Below are positions 17,420-25,391 of a stretch of 64,000 nucleotides of DNA, in pieces. The first letter of the stretch is position 1. The number at the start of each line of letters is the position of its first letter. Position numbers and translations under genes: made by a program. Source of the stretch: an uncultured Oscillospiraceae bacterium (lineage in GTDB: Bacteria > Bacillota > Clostridia > Oscillospirales > Oscillospiraceae); the NCBI GenBank assembly GCA_934589525.1, contig CAKTOB010000009.1, positions 14,066-78,065 on the forward strand, in the 5' to 3' direction. The notes beneath the pieces are model-generated. The model was not told where the DNA came from. It made no database searches and saw only the letters and a program-made list of their open reading frames with translations.

Positions 17420-17815
17420 ATGAAGCTTATGAAGAAAAATCCACAGCCTGCTCAGGCATCCAATGGCGCACTGCATGGCTATGAACAATTTAAGCATGTG
17501 TTTGGAATCATCGTGACATGGCTGTACCATCTGCGGAAGGTCGTTTTGGCGGCACCGGTGGTATACGTTGCCCTGCGGCTGGCGGCATACAATACCGTGA
17601 ACCTGCCTCTTTCCGTTGGGCTGCTGCTGCAATCGGACGGTACGTTCGCCATGCACATTTCCAGATACCTGGCGGTGGTGGGGCCCTTGGCTCTGACCGG
17701 CGGGTGCCTTGCGATGATGTTCCTTTCCAGAAAGGCGCTTTACGCCTGGGCGGTCAGCGTGTTCTCCCTGGCGCTGCCGGTGCTGCTGGTGGTCAGCAAC
17801 CTGTATCCGGCATAA
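17420..17815 (+). CDS. Small membrane protein, 131 aa
   Basis: Not recognised. It has three likely membrane helices: LRKVVLAAPVVYVALRLAAY, YLAVVGPLALTGGCLAMMFL and LYAWAVSVFSLALPVLLVVS. The first 40 residues are polar and probably cytoplasmic. The ATG at 17420 has AAAGGAGAAGCG before it and follows the CoaX-like gene by 13 bases, so it is the third gene of that operon. No enzyme motif is visible. Confidence 0.7.
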   Translation: MKLMKKNPQPAQASNGALHGYEQFKHVFGIIVTWLYHLRKVVLAAPVVYVALRLAAYNTVNLPLSVGLLLQSDGTFAMHISRYLAVVGPLALTGGCLAMMFLSRKALYAWAVSVFSLALPVLLVVSNLYPA

Positions 17816-17867
17816 TTTATTCCCTGATCGTTCAAGGATTCTTCACCTTTCCCCATGCAGGGTGTGG

Positions 17868-18023
17868 TATACTGTAAGCACAGGAGACGGGGGCGGTGAA
17901 GGAGCCGATGCCGCGGAAATATTCGCGGATAAGCCGACGGTATTCCTTGTGACACACCGAATCCCGCAGAAAAAGAAATACATGCTCAGGCGGCAGCGAC
18001 CAAACCGGTCGCTGCCGTTTTTT
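17868..18023 (+). ncRNA. Candidate small non-coding RNA ending in an intrinsic terminator
   Basis: TGGTATACT (extended -10; TATACT at 17868-17873) is followed about 115 bases later by a perfect terminator (17991-18023) with no convincing reading frame between. The body contains a CCGCG/CGCGG hairpin with an A/T-rich loop near 17920-17937. The sequence did not match any riboswitch or RNA class I could recall with confidence, and no gene on the plus strand follows the terminator, so a stand-alone RNA is more likely than a riboswitch. Confidence 0.35.
17991..18023 (+). terminator. Intrinsic terminator
   Basis: CGGCAGCGACC (17991-18001) pairs with GGTCGCTGCCG (18007-18017) around a five-base loop, followed by TTTTTT. 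It is a textbook plus-strand terminator and also lies just past the stop of the minus-strand operon ending at 18030. Confidence 0.88.
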
Positions 18024-18029
18024 GTCTTC

Positions 18030-18548
18030 TTAAAGAACAGAGGCCATGGGGAATTGCAGGGCCAGGTGCTTCCAGGTATGCCGGTCCAGATTTCCGGTGG
18101 AAGGAAGGCCGGAAATCTGCTGGAAAGCGGATAGCGCCTCCCGTGTGGCCAAGTCCAGCACACCGGTGATTTCCGGAGCCTCCAGACAATTGTATTTTTG
18201 GGACATGATCATCAGAACCACCTGGGCAAGAAAAACTGCGGGATCTCGTTCCCCGTAGGTGATGGTCTGGCAGGGATTCAGCAGAACGGCCAGAGAAGGG
18301 GGCGGTGTGATTTCTACCAGCGCCCGGCTGTATTCATGGGCGATATGATCCCATGTCTCTTGGTCTGTGACACCGGTGATGGGAAGCTGGTTGTGCCGCT
18401 GAAAAATGCGGACGGCCTCCATGGTATCCGGCCCATAGATCCCGTCCGGGATCAGAGCTTTGTATTCATCAACGCTCTCGGCCAGGACCCGAAGCATGGT
18501 TTGCAAACTGCGGATGGGTTTGCCCAAAAAGATTTCTGGTGGTTTCAT
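18030..18548 (-). CDS. Protein with two peptidoglycan-binding (PG_binding_1) domains
   Basis: The 172-residue protein consists of two putative PG_binding_1 three-helix domains. The first, about residues 10-70, contains GIYGPDTMEAVRIFQRHNQL and ends TGVTDQETWDHI. The second, about 105-170, contains GVLDLATREALSAFQQISGL and ends TGNLDRHTWKHL. No catalytic domain or signal peptide is present. It overlaps the SpoIID-like gene by four bases on the minus strand. Given its neighbour, a role in the spore wall or cortex is plausible but inferred. The ribosome-binding site is AGGAGGTCGTGCG. Confidence 0.85.
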   Translation of the reverse strand: MKPPEIFLGKPIRSLQTMLRVLAESVDEYKALIPDGIYGPDTMEAVRIFQRHNQLPITGVTDQETWDHIAHEYSRALVEITPPPSLAVLLNPCQTITYGERDPAVFLAQVVLMIMSQKYNCLEAPEITGVLDLATREALSAFQQISGLPSTGNLDRHTWKHLALQFPMASVL

Positions 18549-19771
18549 CGCACGACCTCCTGTCTCGCCGGGTCCTGATCGTTCATGGAAAGGTTGTAAC
18601 CCGGAAATTGGGTAAGGGTGGTGGAACGGGCATACCGGTTTCGTGGCGACGTTCCGTTGATGACGGCGGAGGTATAGGGGAAACGCTCCAAATCCAGGAA
18701 ACTGGCATTTTCGATACCGGCAAATTGGTCATATATTTCGTCCCAGGTTGTAAGGTCCACAATGCCGGTTTGCGGAAGGCTGAAATAGCCCTGGGCCGCC
18801 AGCACCGCATTACGGGTGGCATCCCCAAAAATACCGTCAACTTTAATGCTGGGAATCTGAGAAATATAGGCAGCCAGCACCCGGAGCATGTATTGAAGGT
18901 GCTCCACACGAATGCCCTGGTCTCCGGGCGCAATGGGATTTCCTTGATTCCAGGCAATGGTATAAAACTGCTGGCCCTGACTTCGCAGTTCTGACAGACT
19001 GGTGACCGCGGTATACAGCCGTATCAGGGCATACCAGCTGGCGGGCCCGACCACGCCGTCCGGATTCAAATCAAAGATCCTTTGGAAGGCCAACAGGGCA
19101 TTCTCTGTCTGAACGCCAAAAATCCCGTCAATACTCGCAACCTTGGGAATTGCCGGATAGTTTTGAGAGATTCGATTCAGTTCCGTCTGGATGATCACCA
19201 CGTTGGGGCCTACGCTTCCGCGCCGCAGAGGGGTTCCGGGGTAAGAGGACACATAGTTTTGAATGGGTGCGTTGGAAACGATTTCTATATCGCCGTAGTA
19301 GCTTTTAAGAATTTGGGTGGAGTTATAGCCCTTCTGAGCAAGGTTTTGACTTCCCCACTGGCTCAGCCCCTCACAGGTCACCGTGGTGCCATTGCAAAAT
19401 TTGGCCGCCAGAGGCTCCACAAAATTGGGCCTGCGCAGATAGGAATTGAACAATTCGTCTACAAGACGGGAGATATTGGAGAAAAAGCTCCGACCTTTTA
19501 CGAAAAACTGGTCATAAGCCGTGGAGCTGGTAATGTCAAAATCATAGCCGCGGCTCCGATAAAACTCCGTGTAAACCCGATTCAACGCAAAGGAAACAAT
19601 GGCCAGAATGTTGGCCCGCAAAGCGCTTTCTTCCCAGGTCGGGTATATTTCGCTGGAAGCCACATTTTTGACGTAGTCCGGAAAGCTGACGGTCACATTT
19701 TCCGCGTCACTGCTGGGAGGTCCCAGATGGACCGTGATCCGCTGGGGTATAAAAGGCGTAACTGTAGGCAT
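18545..19771 (-). CDS. SpoIID/LytB-like domain fused to two PG-binding domains
   Basis: Residues about 10-175 resemble SpoIID/LytB: VTVSFPDYVKNVASSEIYPT with the conserved Glu that is catalytic in SpoIID, ALRANILAIVSFALNRVY matching the usual AQAVAARTYA helix, STAYDQFFVKG, and EGLSQWGSQNLAQKG with ILKSYYGDIEI, equivalent to the GHGVGMSQWGA...ILKHYY block. The His of GHG is replaced (TCEG). Two PG_binding_1 domains follow (about 195-270 and 285-365). SpoIID is a lytic transglycosylase used in engulfment; this short protein has no signal peptide, so its export or forespore/mother-cell role is unclear. GGAGG lies four bases before the ATG. Confidence 0.82.
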   Translation of the reverse strand: MPTVTPFIPQRITVHLGPPSSDAENVTVSFPDYVKNVASSEIYPTWEESALRANILAIVSFALNRVYTEFYRSRGYDFDITSSTAYDQFFVKGRSFFSNISRLVDELFNSYLRRPNFVEPLAAKFCNGTTVTCEGLSQWGSQNLAQKGYNSTQILKSYYGDIEIVSNAPIQNYVSSYPGTPLRRGSVGPNVVIIQTELNRISQNYPAIPKVASIDGIFGVQTENALLAFQRIFDLNPDGVVGPASWYALIRLYTAVTSLSELRSQGQQFYTIAWNQGNPIAPGDQGIRVEHLQYMLRVLAAYISQIPSIKVDGIFGDATRNAVLAAQGYFSLPQTGIVDLTTWDEIYDQFAGIENASFLDLERFPYTSAVINGTSPRNRYARSTTLTQFPGYNLSMNDQDPARQEVVR

Positions 19772-19779
19772 AGGACCTC

Positions 19780-20160
19780 CTATAGATTCTGTGGCGGCGT
19801 GTTATAGAGGACGTTTTCGTCCCACCGATCCGGCAGCTCGGAAAGCGGAACCATTTCCAGATTCTGTACTGTGGTCACATCCGGGAAAATCTGCACATTT
19901 TTGGCGAAAATCTGCTCAAACTTGCTTTTATAGGCGTTGACGGTGATGGTTGTAAAAGGTTTCTCGCCGCTTTTCTCCGGTGTCAGGCTTTCCACTTTCT
20001 CCGGCGTCGGAATGGAGATCCGCTCTGTCAGGCCGCTTCTGCCTGTCAGGCGCATGGCAATGGCGGTCCCGTCCTGGGTTGTTACGACTACCGCCACATC
20101 CTCCAATGGAATCTGGGCGTAGCTCATATAGGCTTTGGCGACAAGATAGCCGTTTGGCAA
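19780..20160 (-). CDS. Hypothetical protein of the SpoIID-like operon
   Basis: Not assigned. The core begins LPNGYLVAKAYMSYAQIPLE and then VAVVVTTQDGTAIAMRLTGR, reading like a carboxypeptidase-regulatory or Ig-like beta domain, and ends ENVLYNTPPQNL. The start is uncertain: an open frame extends to a TTG at 20211, but a GGGAGGAGA sequence sits inside it and no good start follows; TTG 20160 has GGAGG eight bases before it and is used here. It lies eight bases upstream of the SpoIID-like gene, so it is co-transcribed. Function unknown. Confidence 0.6.
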   Translation of the reverse strand: MPNGYLVAKAYMSYAQIPLEDVAVVVTTQDGTAIAMRLTGRSGLTERISIPTPEKVESLTPEKSGEKPFTTITVNAYKSKFEQIFAKNVQIFPDVTTVQNLEMVPLSELPDRWDENVLYNTPPQNL

Positions 20161-20217
20161 TTGGCATCCCTCCAAGATAAAATCCTGATAGTATATGCGG
20201 TCTCCTCCCAAAAAGTT

Positions 20218-20241
20218 CCGGCTGCCAGGCCTGGCAGCCGG
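20218..20241. terminator. Perfect 24-bp palindrome between two minus-strand genes
   Basis: Twelve bases CCGGCTGCCAGG pair with CCTGGCAGCCGG. On the minus strand the palindrome is followed by AACTTTTTGG, so it could terminate the transcript of the gene ending at 20247 or reduce read-through into the SpoIID-like operon. Confidence 0.55.
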
Positions 20242-20246
20242 TGCGG

Positions 20247-20675
20247 TTATAGGAATGGTCGCATCTGGCGGATGTTGTTGGTTTCCGTGTCGATGAGTTT
20301 TTGGGAAAGGGTCTGGATGCGGTTGTCCCGTCCGTCCGAGCGGTGGAGGTTTTTAAGGCCCTTGACCATGCCCTTGGTATTGCCCTGGATCATCAGGTCC
20401 GCAATTTTGGAATCCGGGTCGGCTTTAGAGAGCTTCATGCGAACCATCATATCGGTCATGGCCCGAATGGCCGGGTCCAACTCCCGCAGCTCCCAGCCGC
20501 GCTGAGAAGCGATGCTGTGGGCTTCTGTTTCAATACGGTCGTATTCCAGCAGCTGCTGCCCAAGGGCCTGCCGCAGGTCCGGCTGGACTGCGGCATCCAT
20601 GACACTTCGGATGCCGATTTGGCCCATTTGGGTTGTTTTTAAAACGGAGGATAGTATTTCTCGGTTGGTTTTCAT
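20247..20675 (-). CDS. Helical conserved hypothetical protein, 142 aa
   Basis: Not assigned. An all-helical soluble protein starting MKTNREILSSVLKTTQMGQI; contents such as LGQQLLEYDRIETEAHSIAS and GMVKGLKNLHRSDGRDNRIQ suggest a four-helix, ferritin-like or spore-coat-type bundle. The true start is ATG 20675, with GGGAGGTGACA before it; a longer open frame upstream overlaps the divergent promoter region. It heads the minus-strand operon with SpoIID-like and PG-binding genes, separated from them by the 24-bp palindrome. Confidence 0.65.
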   Translation of the reverse strand: MKTNREILSSVLKTTQMGQIGIRSVMDAAVQPDLRQALGQQLLEYDRIETEAHSIASQRGWELRELDPAIRAMTDMMVRMKLSKADPDSKIADLMIQGNTKGMVKGLKNLHRSDGRDNRIQTLSQKLIDTETNNIRQMRPFL

Positions 20676-20769
20676 AAACTGTGTCACCTCCCGGCTAGTA
20701 TTGGCAGAGGGAAAACTTCTATGCACCGAATGGAGGTTTCGGCATAGAATAGCAGAGGAGTGTGATGAT

Positions 20770-22593
20770 ATGTGTGCCATTGCCGGCTGTATCGGTCTGG
20801 AACTTTCACAATGTACCGCAGATAAAATGTTAGAAACAATGGCCCGCCGTGGGCCGGATGGCCAGGGTCTACAGCGGTTTCCCGGCGGCGTTCTGCTGCA
20901 TACGAGGCTTGCTGTGATCGACCCAGTGGGTGGCCAGCAGCCCATGGAGCTGGAATGGGGAGGGGAGAAGTACAGCCTGATCTATAACGGGGAGACATAT
21001 AATACACAGGAGCTGATGCAAGAGCTGCGAAAACTGGGCCACTCTTTCCGGACCCATTGCGATACGGAAGTGGTGCTTCACGCCTATGCCCAATGGGGCG
21101 GGGAAGCGCTACAGAAAATCAACGGCATTTTTGCGTTTGCCGTATGGGAGCATGGGGCCCGAAGGCTGTTCCTTGCCCGGGACCGTATGGGCGTAAAACC
21201 GTTGTTTTACAGCCAGATCGGGGATGGCTTGCTGTTTGCTTCGGAAATCAAAACCATACTGGCCCACCCCAAAAGCCGGCCTGTTCTGACCCGGGACGGG
21301 GCAGCGCAGCTTCTGCTGTTGGGGCCGGGACGCAAGCCTGGCAGCGGGGTGTTCCATGGAATCTCTGAATTGGAACCGGGCTGCTGTGCTTGCTTTGAAG
21401 CAGGAAAACTCCATGTAGAACGCTATTGGAGTCTAAAGGACCGTGAACATGGGGAAAGCTTTTCCGAGACGGTGGAGCATACCAGATTCCTGGTGCTGGA
21501 TGCCATCAAACGACAGATGGTTTCGGATGTGCCCATCGGAACGTTTTTATCAGGGGGCCTGGATTCCAGTATTATCAGTGCGGTGTGTGCCGGAGAACTT
21601 GGGTTGCGGGGAGAAACACTGAATACATTCTCTGTTGGCTACCCAAACAATGACATGTATTTTCAGCCGGGGAAATTTCAGCCCTCTTCCGACAGCCATT
21701 ATATAGAGCAGATGGTGGAATTTTTGCACACGAGGCAGCATCTGACAGAACTAGGCCCCCAGGTGTTGGTGGGTGCTTTGGAGGAAGCAACCGTTGCGCG
21801 GGATTTACCGGGGATGGCCGATGTGGATTTTTCGCTGCTGGCATTTTGCAAGGCCGTTTCCGAACATGTGAAGGTGGCCTTGTCCGGGGAATGCGCCGAT
21901 GAATTGTTCGGGGGCTATCCATGGTACAGGGATCCGGAGGTTCGGGCCCGTACAGGATTTCCCTGGGCCCAGAATACAGAGGATCGGGCATCGATTCTCG
22001 CTCCGGAACTGCGACAGGGTCTTGACTGCACAGGATATGTTATGGAGGCTTACGAAAAGACCTGCCGGGAAAGTGACATCCTGCCGGAAAACAGTCCCCT
22101 GGAACGGCGTATGAAGGAAATGGTCAATTTAAATCTGCGCTGGTTTATGCAAACGCTTCTGGACCGCAAAGACAGAATGAGCATGTTCAGTGGACTGGAA
22201 GTCCGGGTTCCGTTCTGCGATTATAGAATTGCGGAGTATCTTTATGCTGTACCGTGGGAATACAAAGATCACGGAGGGGAGGAGAAGGGGCTGCTGCGGG
22301 CAGCTTGCGGGGAACTGCTTCCCAAGGAAGTGGCCCACCGGAAAAAGAGCCCCTATCCAAAAACACTGGACCCAACCTATGTGACGTTGCTGGAAAAGCG
22401 GCTTAAAATGCTTTTGGACCAGAAAGACGCACTGCTGTTTCAGCTTGTTGACAAGGGGGCACTAGAGAGCCTTTTGGCCAGGGAAACAGTATGGCCTTGG
22501 TATGGACAGCTGATGGGAAGACCACAAAAAATAGCGTATTTTCTCCAAATAGATTTCTGGCTGAAGAAATACAATATAGAACTAGAATGTTGA
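20770..22593 (+). CDS. asnB: Asparagine synthase (glutamine-hydrolysing)
   Basis: Transfers ammonia from glutamine to aspartate with ATP. The 607-residue two-domain protein begins MCAIAGCIG, leaving the Cys2 nucleophile of the class II amidotransferase after Met removal; RLAVIDPVGGQQPM and YNGETYN follow. The synthetase domain has the PP-loop LSGGLDSSIISAVCAGELG near residue 260 and GECADELFGGYPWYRD near 375. GAGGAG precedes ATG 20770, so the longer upstream frame is not used. The spacer to the divergent minus-strand gene has CATAGAATA close to the start, possibly a -10. Spore-formers also have sporulation-specific members (AsnO), which this setting would allow. Confidence 0.95.
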   Translation: MCAIAGCIGLELSQCTADKMLETMARRGPDGQGLQRFPGGVLLHTRLAVIDPVGGQQPMELEWGGEKYSLIYNGETYNTQELMQELRKLGHSFRTHCDTEVVLHAYAQWGGEALQKINGIFAFAVWEHGARRLFLARDRMGVKPLFYSQIGDGLLFASEIKTILAHPKSRPVLTRDGAAQLLLLGPGRKPGSGVFHGISELEPGCCACFEAGKLHVERYWSLKDREHGESFSETVEHTRFLVLDAIKRQMVSDVPIGTFLSGGLDSSIISAVCAGELGLRGETLNTFSVGYPNNDMYFQPGKFQPSSDSHYIEQMVEFLHTRQHLTELGPQVLVGALEEATVARDLPGMADVDFSLLAFCKAVSEHVKVALSGECADELFGGYPWYRDPEVRARTGFPWAQNTEDRASILAPELRQGLDCTGYVMEAYEKTCRESDILPENSPLERRMKEMVNLNLRWFMQTLLDRKDRMSMFSGLEVRVPFCDYRIAEYLYAVPWEYKDHGGEEKGLLRAACGELLPKEVAHRKKSPYPKTLDPTYVTLLEKRLKMLLDQKDALLFQLVDKGALESLLARETVWPWYGQLMGRPQKIAYFLQIDFWLKKYNIELEC

Positions 22594-22622
22594 ATAAAAA
22601 CAAGAAAGCAACCAATAGTTGA

Positions 22623-22742
22623 CATACTTACAATCATATAAATGAGTTTGCAAATGAATTACTACCTCGCATTATAGGCATTGCGCCCTTACGCAAAAGC
22701 ATCACTGTAACAAAAGCACCGGGTATGGGCGTGTACCGATAA
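22623..22742 (+). pseudogene. C-terminal fragment of an unidentified protein
   Basis: A 39-codon open stretch without start codon, beginning after a TGA and reading NEFANELLPRIIGIAPLRKS then ITVTKAPGMGVYR and a stop. It looks like a genuine protein end rather than noise, but I do not recognise the parent. It lies just after asnB, in the AT-richer segment with other remnants, and suggests an insertion/deletion scar. From 22743 to 22920 I see only the terminator below. Confidence 0.4.
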
Positions 22743-22796
22743 GACGGTAATTTGAGAAAATTACGAAATTGGCATCTGTCAGACAGGAATGGACAA

Positions 22797-22839
22797 AACA
22801 GGCGGCATCCAACCGAAGTTGGATGCCGCCTGTTTTTGC
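22797..22839 (+). terminator. Strong intrinsic terminator
   Basis: AACAGGCGGCATCCAAC (22797-22813) pairs perfectly over 17 bases with its complement at 22818-22834 around a CGAA loop, followed by TTTTT. It ends transcription from asnB or from the lost gene whose remnant precedes it. Confidence 0.92.
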
Positions 22840-22921
22840 GCGTTTAATGGTCGAAAAACGCTTGTTTTATGCTCTGTAAGGCAATGATAGTGCAATAGGA
22901 TGATAACTTTTGCGAGTCCTA

Positions 22922-22951
22922 TTGAAAATGTGACTATCTTTGTAATATAAT
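22922..22951 (+). promoter_or_regulatory. Promoter of the nucleotidyltransferase gene
   Basis: TTGAAA (22922-22927), an 18-base spacer and TATAAT (22946-22951). A leader of about 120 bases follows before the probable start at 23078; no clear leader peptide or attenuator was identified in it. Confidence 0.6.
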
Positions 22952-23077
22952 GTGTGTACACACAGGCGAGCGAGAGGTTTGCCGGAGAGAGAATTTATTG
23001 TCTTTTGTGTCCAATATGGACAGCGGTCAACAAGTTTGTTTCGTCGGACAGACTGGAATGAATGGAGGCGAAATGTT

Positions 23078-23875
23078 GTGCAACGTGCAATGGATAAGAT
23101 GGTTCGCAAAATCAGTAGTATTCTTTCGGATGTTAAGCCGTCGATTTATTTGTATGGCTCATCCGTCCTAGATGATTTCAAATTGGGATGGAGTGATATT
23201 GATATTCTCGTTTTGACGGATAGCAAAATGAATGAGGGACAGGCACAATCGCTTGTGGGACTTCGGCAAGCGATGCTTGCAGATGAGCCGGGCAATTTCT
23301 ATTACCGTTCCTTTGAAGGCGGTATGCTCACGTTAGATGCGTTCCTCTCAGGTGCGTCTGACCGGGTCGTATATTGGGGAACCAGCGGAGAAAGAGTCAC
23401 CGACCGTTATGTGTCTGACAGCTTTTGCATGGCAGAGCTGGTCGAGAGCAGCGTTCTTTTGTATGGGGCGGATATTAGAAACAACTTGAATTATCCCGCT
23501 TTCAAAGAGCTGTATGCCGATGTGAAACACCACTATGAAACAATCAGACAATATGCACAGAGCACCGGACGGAGCTTCTACACATTTGGCTGGCTGCTGG
23601 ATATTGCACGGTGCATTTATACCCTTCGCACCGGCAGAATCATCGCAAAGACCGCCGCCGCAGAATGGGCATTGGAAAATAATCTTTGCCCCGATGCAGA
23701 CGCAATGCAATATGCGTTAAAGGTTCGCAGAAATCCGCTGAAATATAAGGAGGATAAACTGACCTTTGACTATGCAGAAACACTTGCAGTGCCGATACAG
23801 CGCTTTGCAGATGTGCTGGAACATGAACTAGTACAAGCAAAGGAGATTTCACATGGCCCAGTGGATTTTTTTTGA
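23078..23875 (+). CDS. Aminoglycoside nucleotidyltransferase-like protein (AadA/ANT(9)-type)
   Basis: Two-domain architecture of streptomycin/spectinomycin adenylyltransferases: an N-terminal nucleotidyltransferase fold with IYLYGSSVLDDFKLGWSDID (G-S...D-x-D metal motif, DIDILVL) and a C-terminal helical domain with LLDIARCIYTLRTGRIIAKT and AAEWALENNL, closely like the AadA LTLAR...G.I..K..AA.WA pattern. Family members inactivate aminoglycosides by adenylylation; the real substrate is unproven. GTG 23078 is preferred, with GGAGG nine bases upstream, giving 265 residues, the family's usual size; the frame is open back to 22952. It overlaps the HAD gene by 23 bases. Codon use is AT-richer than flanking housekeeping genes, suggesting acquisition. 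Confidence 0.78.
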   Translation: MQRAMDKMVRKISSILSDVKPSIYLYGSSVLDDFKLGWSDIDILVLTDSKMNEGQAQSLVGLRQAMLADEPGNFYYRSFEGGMLTLDAFLSGASDRVVYWGTSGERVTDRYVSDSFCMAELVESSVLLYGADIRNNLNYPAFKELYADVKHHYETIRQYAQSTGRSFYTFGWLLDIARCIYTLRTGRIIAKTAAAEWALENNLCPDADAMQYALKVRRNPLKYKEDKLTFDYAETLAVPIQRFADVLEHELVQAKEISHGPVDFF

Positions 23876-24464
23876 CGTCGGCTCGACACTCGTTGATGAA
23901 GCAGCCGCCTACGATCATCGGGTACGAGATATGATTTCCGGCACCAGTATCACCTTTCAGGAATTTGACAATGCCCGTATTGCTTTTGCAAAGCAAGGTC
24001 TTGATGGCAATTCTGTCGCGATCAAGCATTTTGGATTAACGAAAACGCCGTGGCACCCGGAAGATGAAGTTCCCTACTCTGATGCACACAACACACTGGC
24101 TGCTCTCTGTGGTAAAGGGTATCAACTTGGGATTATCGCAAATCAGAGTTCTGGAACAGCCGAACGCCTAGAGCTTTGGGGCTTACGGAAGTTCTTTGGC
24201 GTGATTGCTGCATCCGCAGAAATCGGATATGCCAAACCGAACAAGAAAATTTTTGAAAGAGCATTTGAAATCGCAGGGTGCTGTGCCGAGAAAAGCGTGA
24301 TGGTCGGTGATCGGCTGGACAATGATATGATCCCTGCCAAAGCACTGGGTATGAAAACTGTTTGGATTCAGAACGGGCTTGCAAAATATCAAGGTGCAGA
24401 GTTCGGTGAAGGGATTGTGGATTATCAGATCAAGAAGCTATCTGAGCTGCTTTGTATTTTATAG
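23853..24464 (+). CDS. HAD-family hydrolase
   Basis: Haloacid-dehalogenase-fold phosphatase of 203 residues. Motif I is WIFFDVGSTLVDE, with a DxGST rather than the common DxDGT, so the second Asp is Gly; this variant occurs in subfamilies with non-phosphatase or altered activity. Motif II is GIIANQSSG; the motif III/IV region is YAKPNKKIFERAF followed by VMVGDRLDNDMIPAKALGM with the usual GDxxxND acidic pair. Its start lies inside the end of the nucleotidyltransferase gene, so the two are coupled. Substrate unknown. Confidence 0.85.
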   Translation: MAQWIFFDVGSTLVDEAAAYDHRVRDMISGTSITFQEFDNARIAFAKQGLDGNSVAIKHFGLTKTPWHPEDEVPYSDAHNTLAALCGKGYQLGIIANQSSGTAERLELWGLRKFFGVIAASAEIGYAKPNKKIFERAFEIAGCCAEKSVMVGDRLDNDMIPAKALGMKTVWIQNGLAKYQGAEFGEGIVDYQIKKLSELLCIL

Positions 24465-24486
24465 AACAAGCAAGTGAGGAAATTTT

Positions 24487-24690
24487 ATGCCGGATAACAG
24501 AAATCGCAAGCGACCAATACAGGTCAAATTCTTTGTAGACGAAAAAGAGCTTGCTGACATTTTTTCACGAGTGGGCACCGCCGTGCATTGCTTGCCAACT
24601 CCATCTATAGGGTTAGCAAGCAAACTGGATTTTGCAAAAATCGCAGAGTGTACATACACCTGCTGTGCTTGCTATTCGTCCTATCCATAA
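24487..24690 (+). pseudogene. Truncated MobC-like relaxosome protein remnant
   Basis: Sixty-seven codons beginning MPDNRNRKRPIQVKFFVDEK, which resembles the N-terminus of MobC-type mobilization accessory proteins of clostridial mobile elements. After about residue 30 the similarity appears to stop and the sequence becomes Cys-rich and low-confidence (YTCCACYSSYP), so the gene is probably cut. GTGAGGAAATTTT precedes the ATG. It supports the view that 22.6-25.3 kb derives from an integrated, decayed mobilizable element. Confidence 0.5.
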
Positions 24691-24858
24691 TAGCAAGCGC
24701 CATTTTCCGAATGGAAATAGGCGGAAACCGCCGCCTTGTCTGCAAAAAAGCGAAACGGACGGACGGAAGTCAATGGCGGCGCAGCCGTTCACCTTGACCA
24801 TTGACGGCGTCCGTCTGTTTTGCTATCTCAAAAAACATTCGTGCTAAGGAGAAATATC
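24691..24858. repeat. Non-coding spacer with imperfect long inverted repeat
   Basis: Between the MobC-like remnant and the Nudix gene, ACGGACGGACGGAAGTCAATGG (from about 24754, quoted as two parts: ACGGACGGACGG and AAGTCAATGG) is mirrored by CCATTGAC and GGCGTCCGTCTG near 24797-24820. It could be a terminator or scar of a mobile element. No gene was found in it. Confidence 0.35.
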
Positions 24859-25311
24859 ATGAGAGCGCCATTTCAAATTCTTTCCATACCATACCGTATC
24901 ATCAATCGTTGTCCATATTATTGTGTCTTCCATCGTGCAGATCACGACCAATGGCAGTTTATTGCCGGGGGCGGTGAGGATAACGAAACGCCATTTGAAG
25001 CGGCAAAAAGAGAAACCTTTGAAGAAGGTGGAGTGTGCTCTGACAAGTGGGTGGAACTTAAGAGTTTGGCATATATTCCTGCTATAGTTATATCGGAAAA
25101 GCACCGCCGGCATTGGGGCAAGGATATCTATGTCATTCCTGAATACACTTTCGGCTTTGAGTGCCGAAACGATATTGAACTTTCTTACGAACATACCGAG
25201 TGCGTTTGGCTGACCTATGAAGAAACAACGAATAAACTGAAATGGGATTCAAATCGCACAGCACTGTTTGAATTGAATTGCCGTTTGATGGAAGAAAATC
25301 GAAGTGAATAA
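24859..25311 (+). CDS. Nudix hydrolase
   Basis: Hydrolase of nucleoside-diphosphate-linked compounds. The Nudix box is complete: GGGEDNETPFEAAKRETFEE followed by GGV, about residues 43-65, fitting G-x5-E-x7-REUxEExGU. The N-terminal strand region FQILSIPYRIINRCPYYCVF recalls dihydroneopterin-triphosphate-type members, but the substrate cannot be fixed. The 150-residue product starts at ATG 24859 behind TAAGGAGAAAT; the longer upstream frame lacks a site. It is the last gene of the accessory stretch with AT-rich codons. Confidence 0.88.
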   Translation: MRAPFQILSIPYRIINRCPYYCVFHRADHDQWQFIAGGGEDNETPFEAAKRETFEEGGVCSDKWVELKSLAYIPAIVISEKHRRHWGKDIYVIPEYTFGFECRNDIELSYEHTECVWLTYEETTNKLKWDSNRTALFELNCRLMEENRSE

Positions 25312-25391
25312 AAGAATTGAATTTTGTTGTCTTACCGGCAGAACGTATCAGCTCGGTGCTTTTTGTATAAAGGCAGTTCATGGCCTTTCAG

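Noticed and set aside
17868..18023. Riboswitch (FMN, cobalamin, glycine or fluoride type) for the candidate RNA
   Set aside because: Some short stretches looked similar (GCCGACGGTA, CGGTGAAGGAGCC), but none of the full consensus patterns could be laid out and no gene follows.
17862..18134. Plus-strand frame of 90 codons through the candidate RNA
   Set aside because: It runs through the perfect terminator at 17991-18023 and into the opposite strand's gene, so it cannot be an ordinary coding region.
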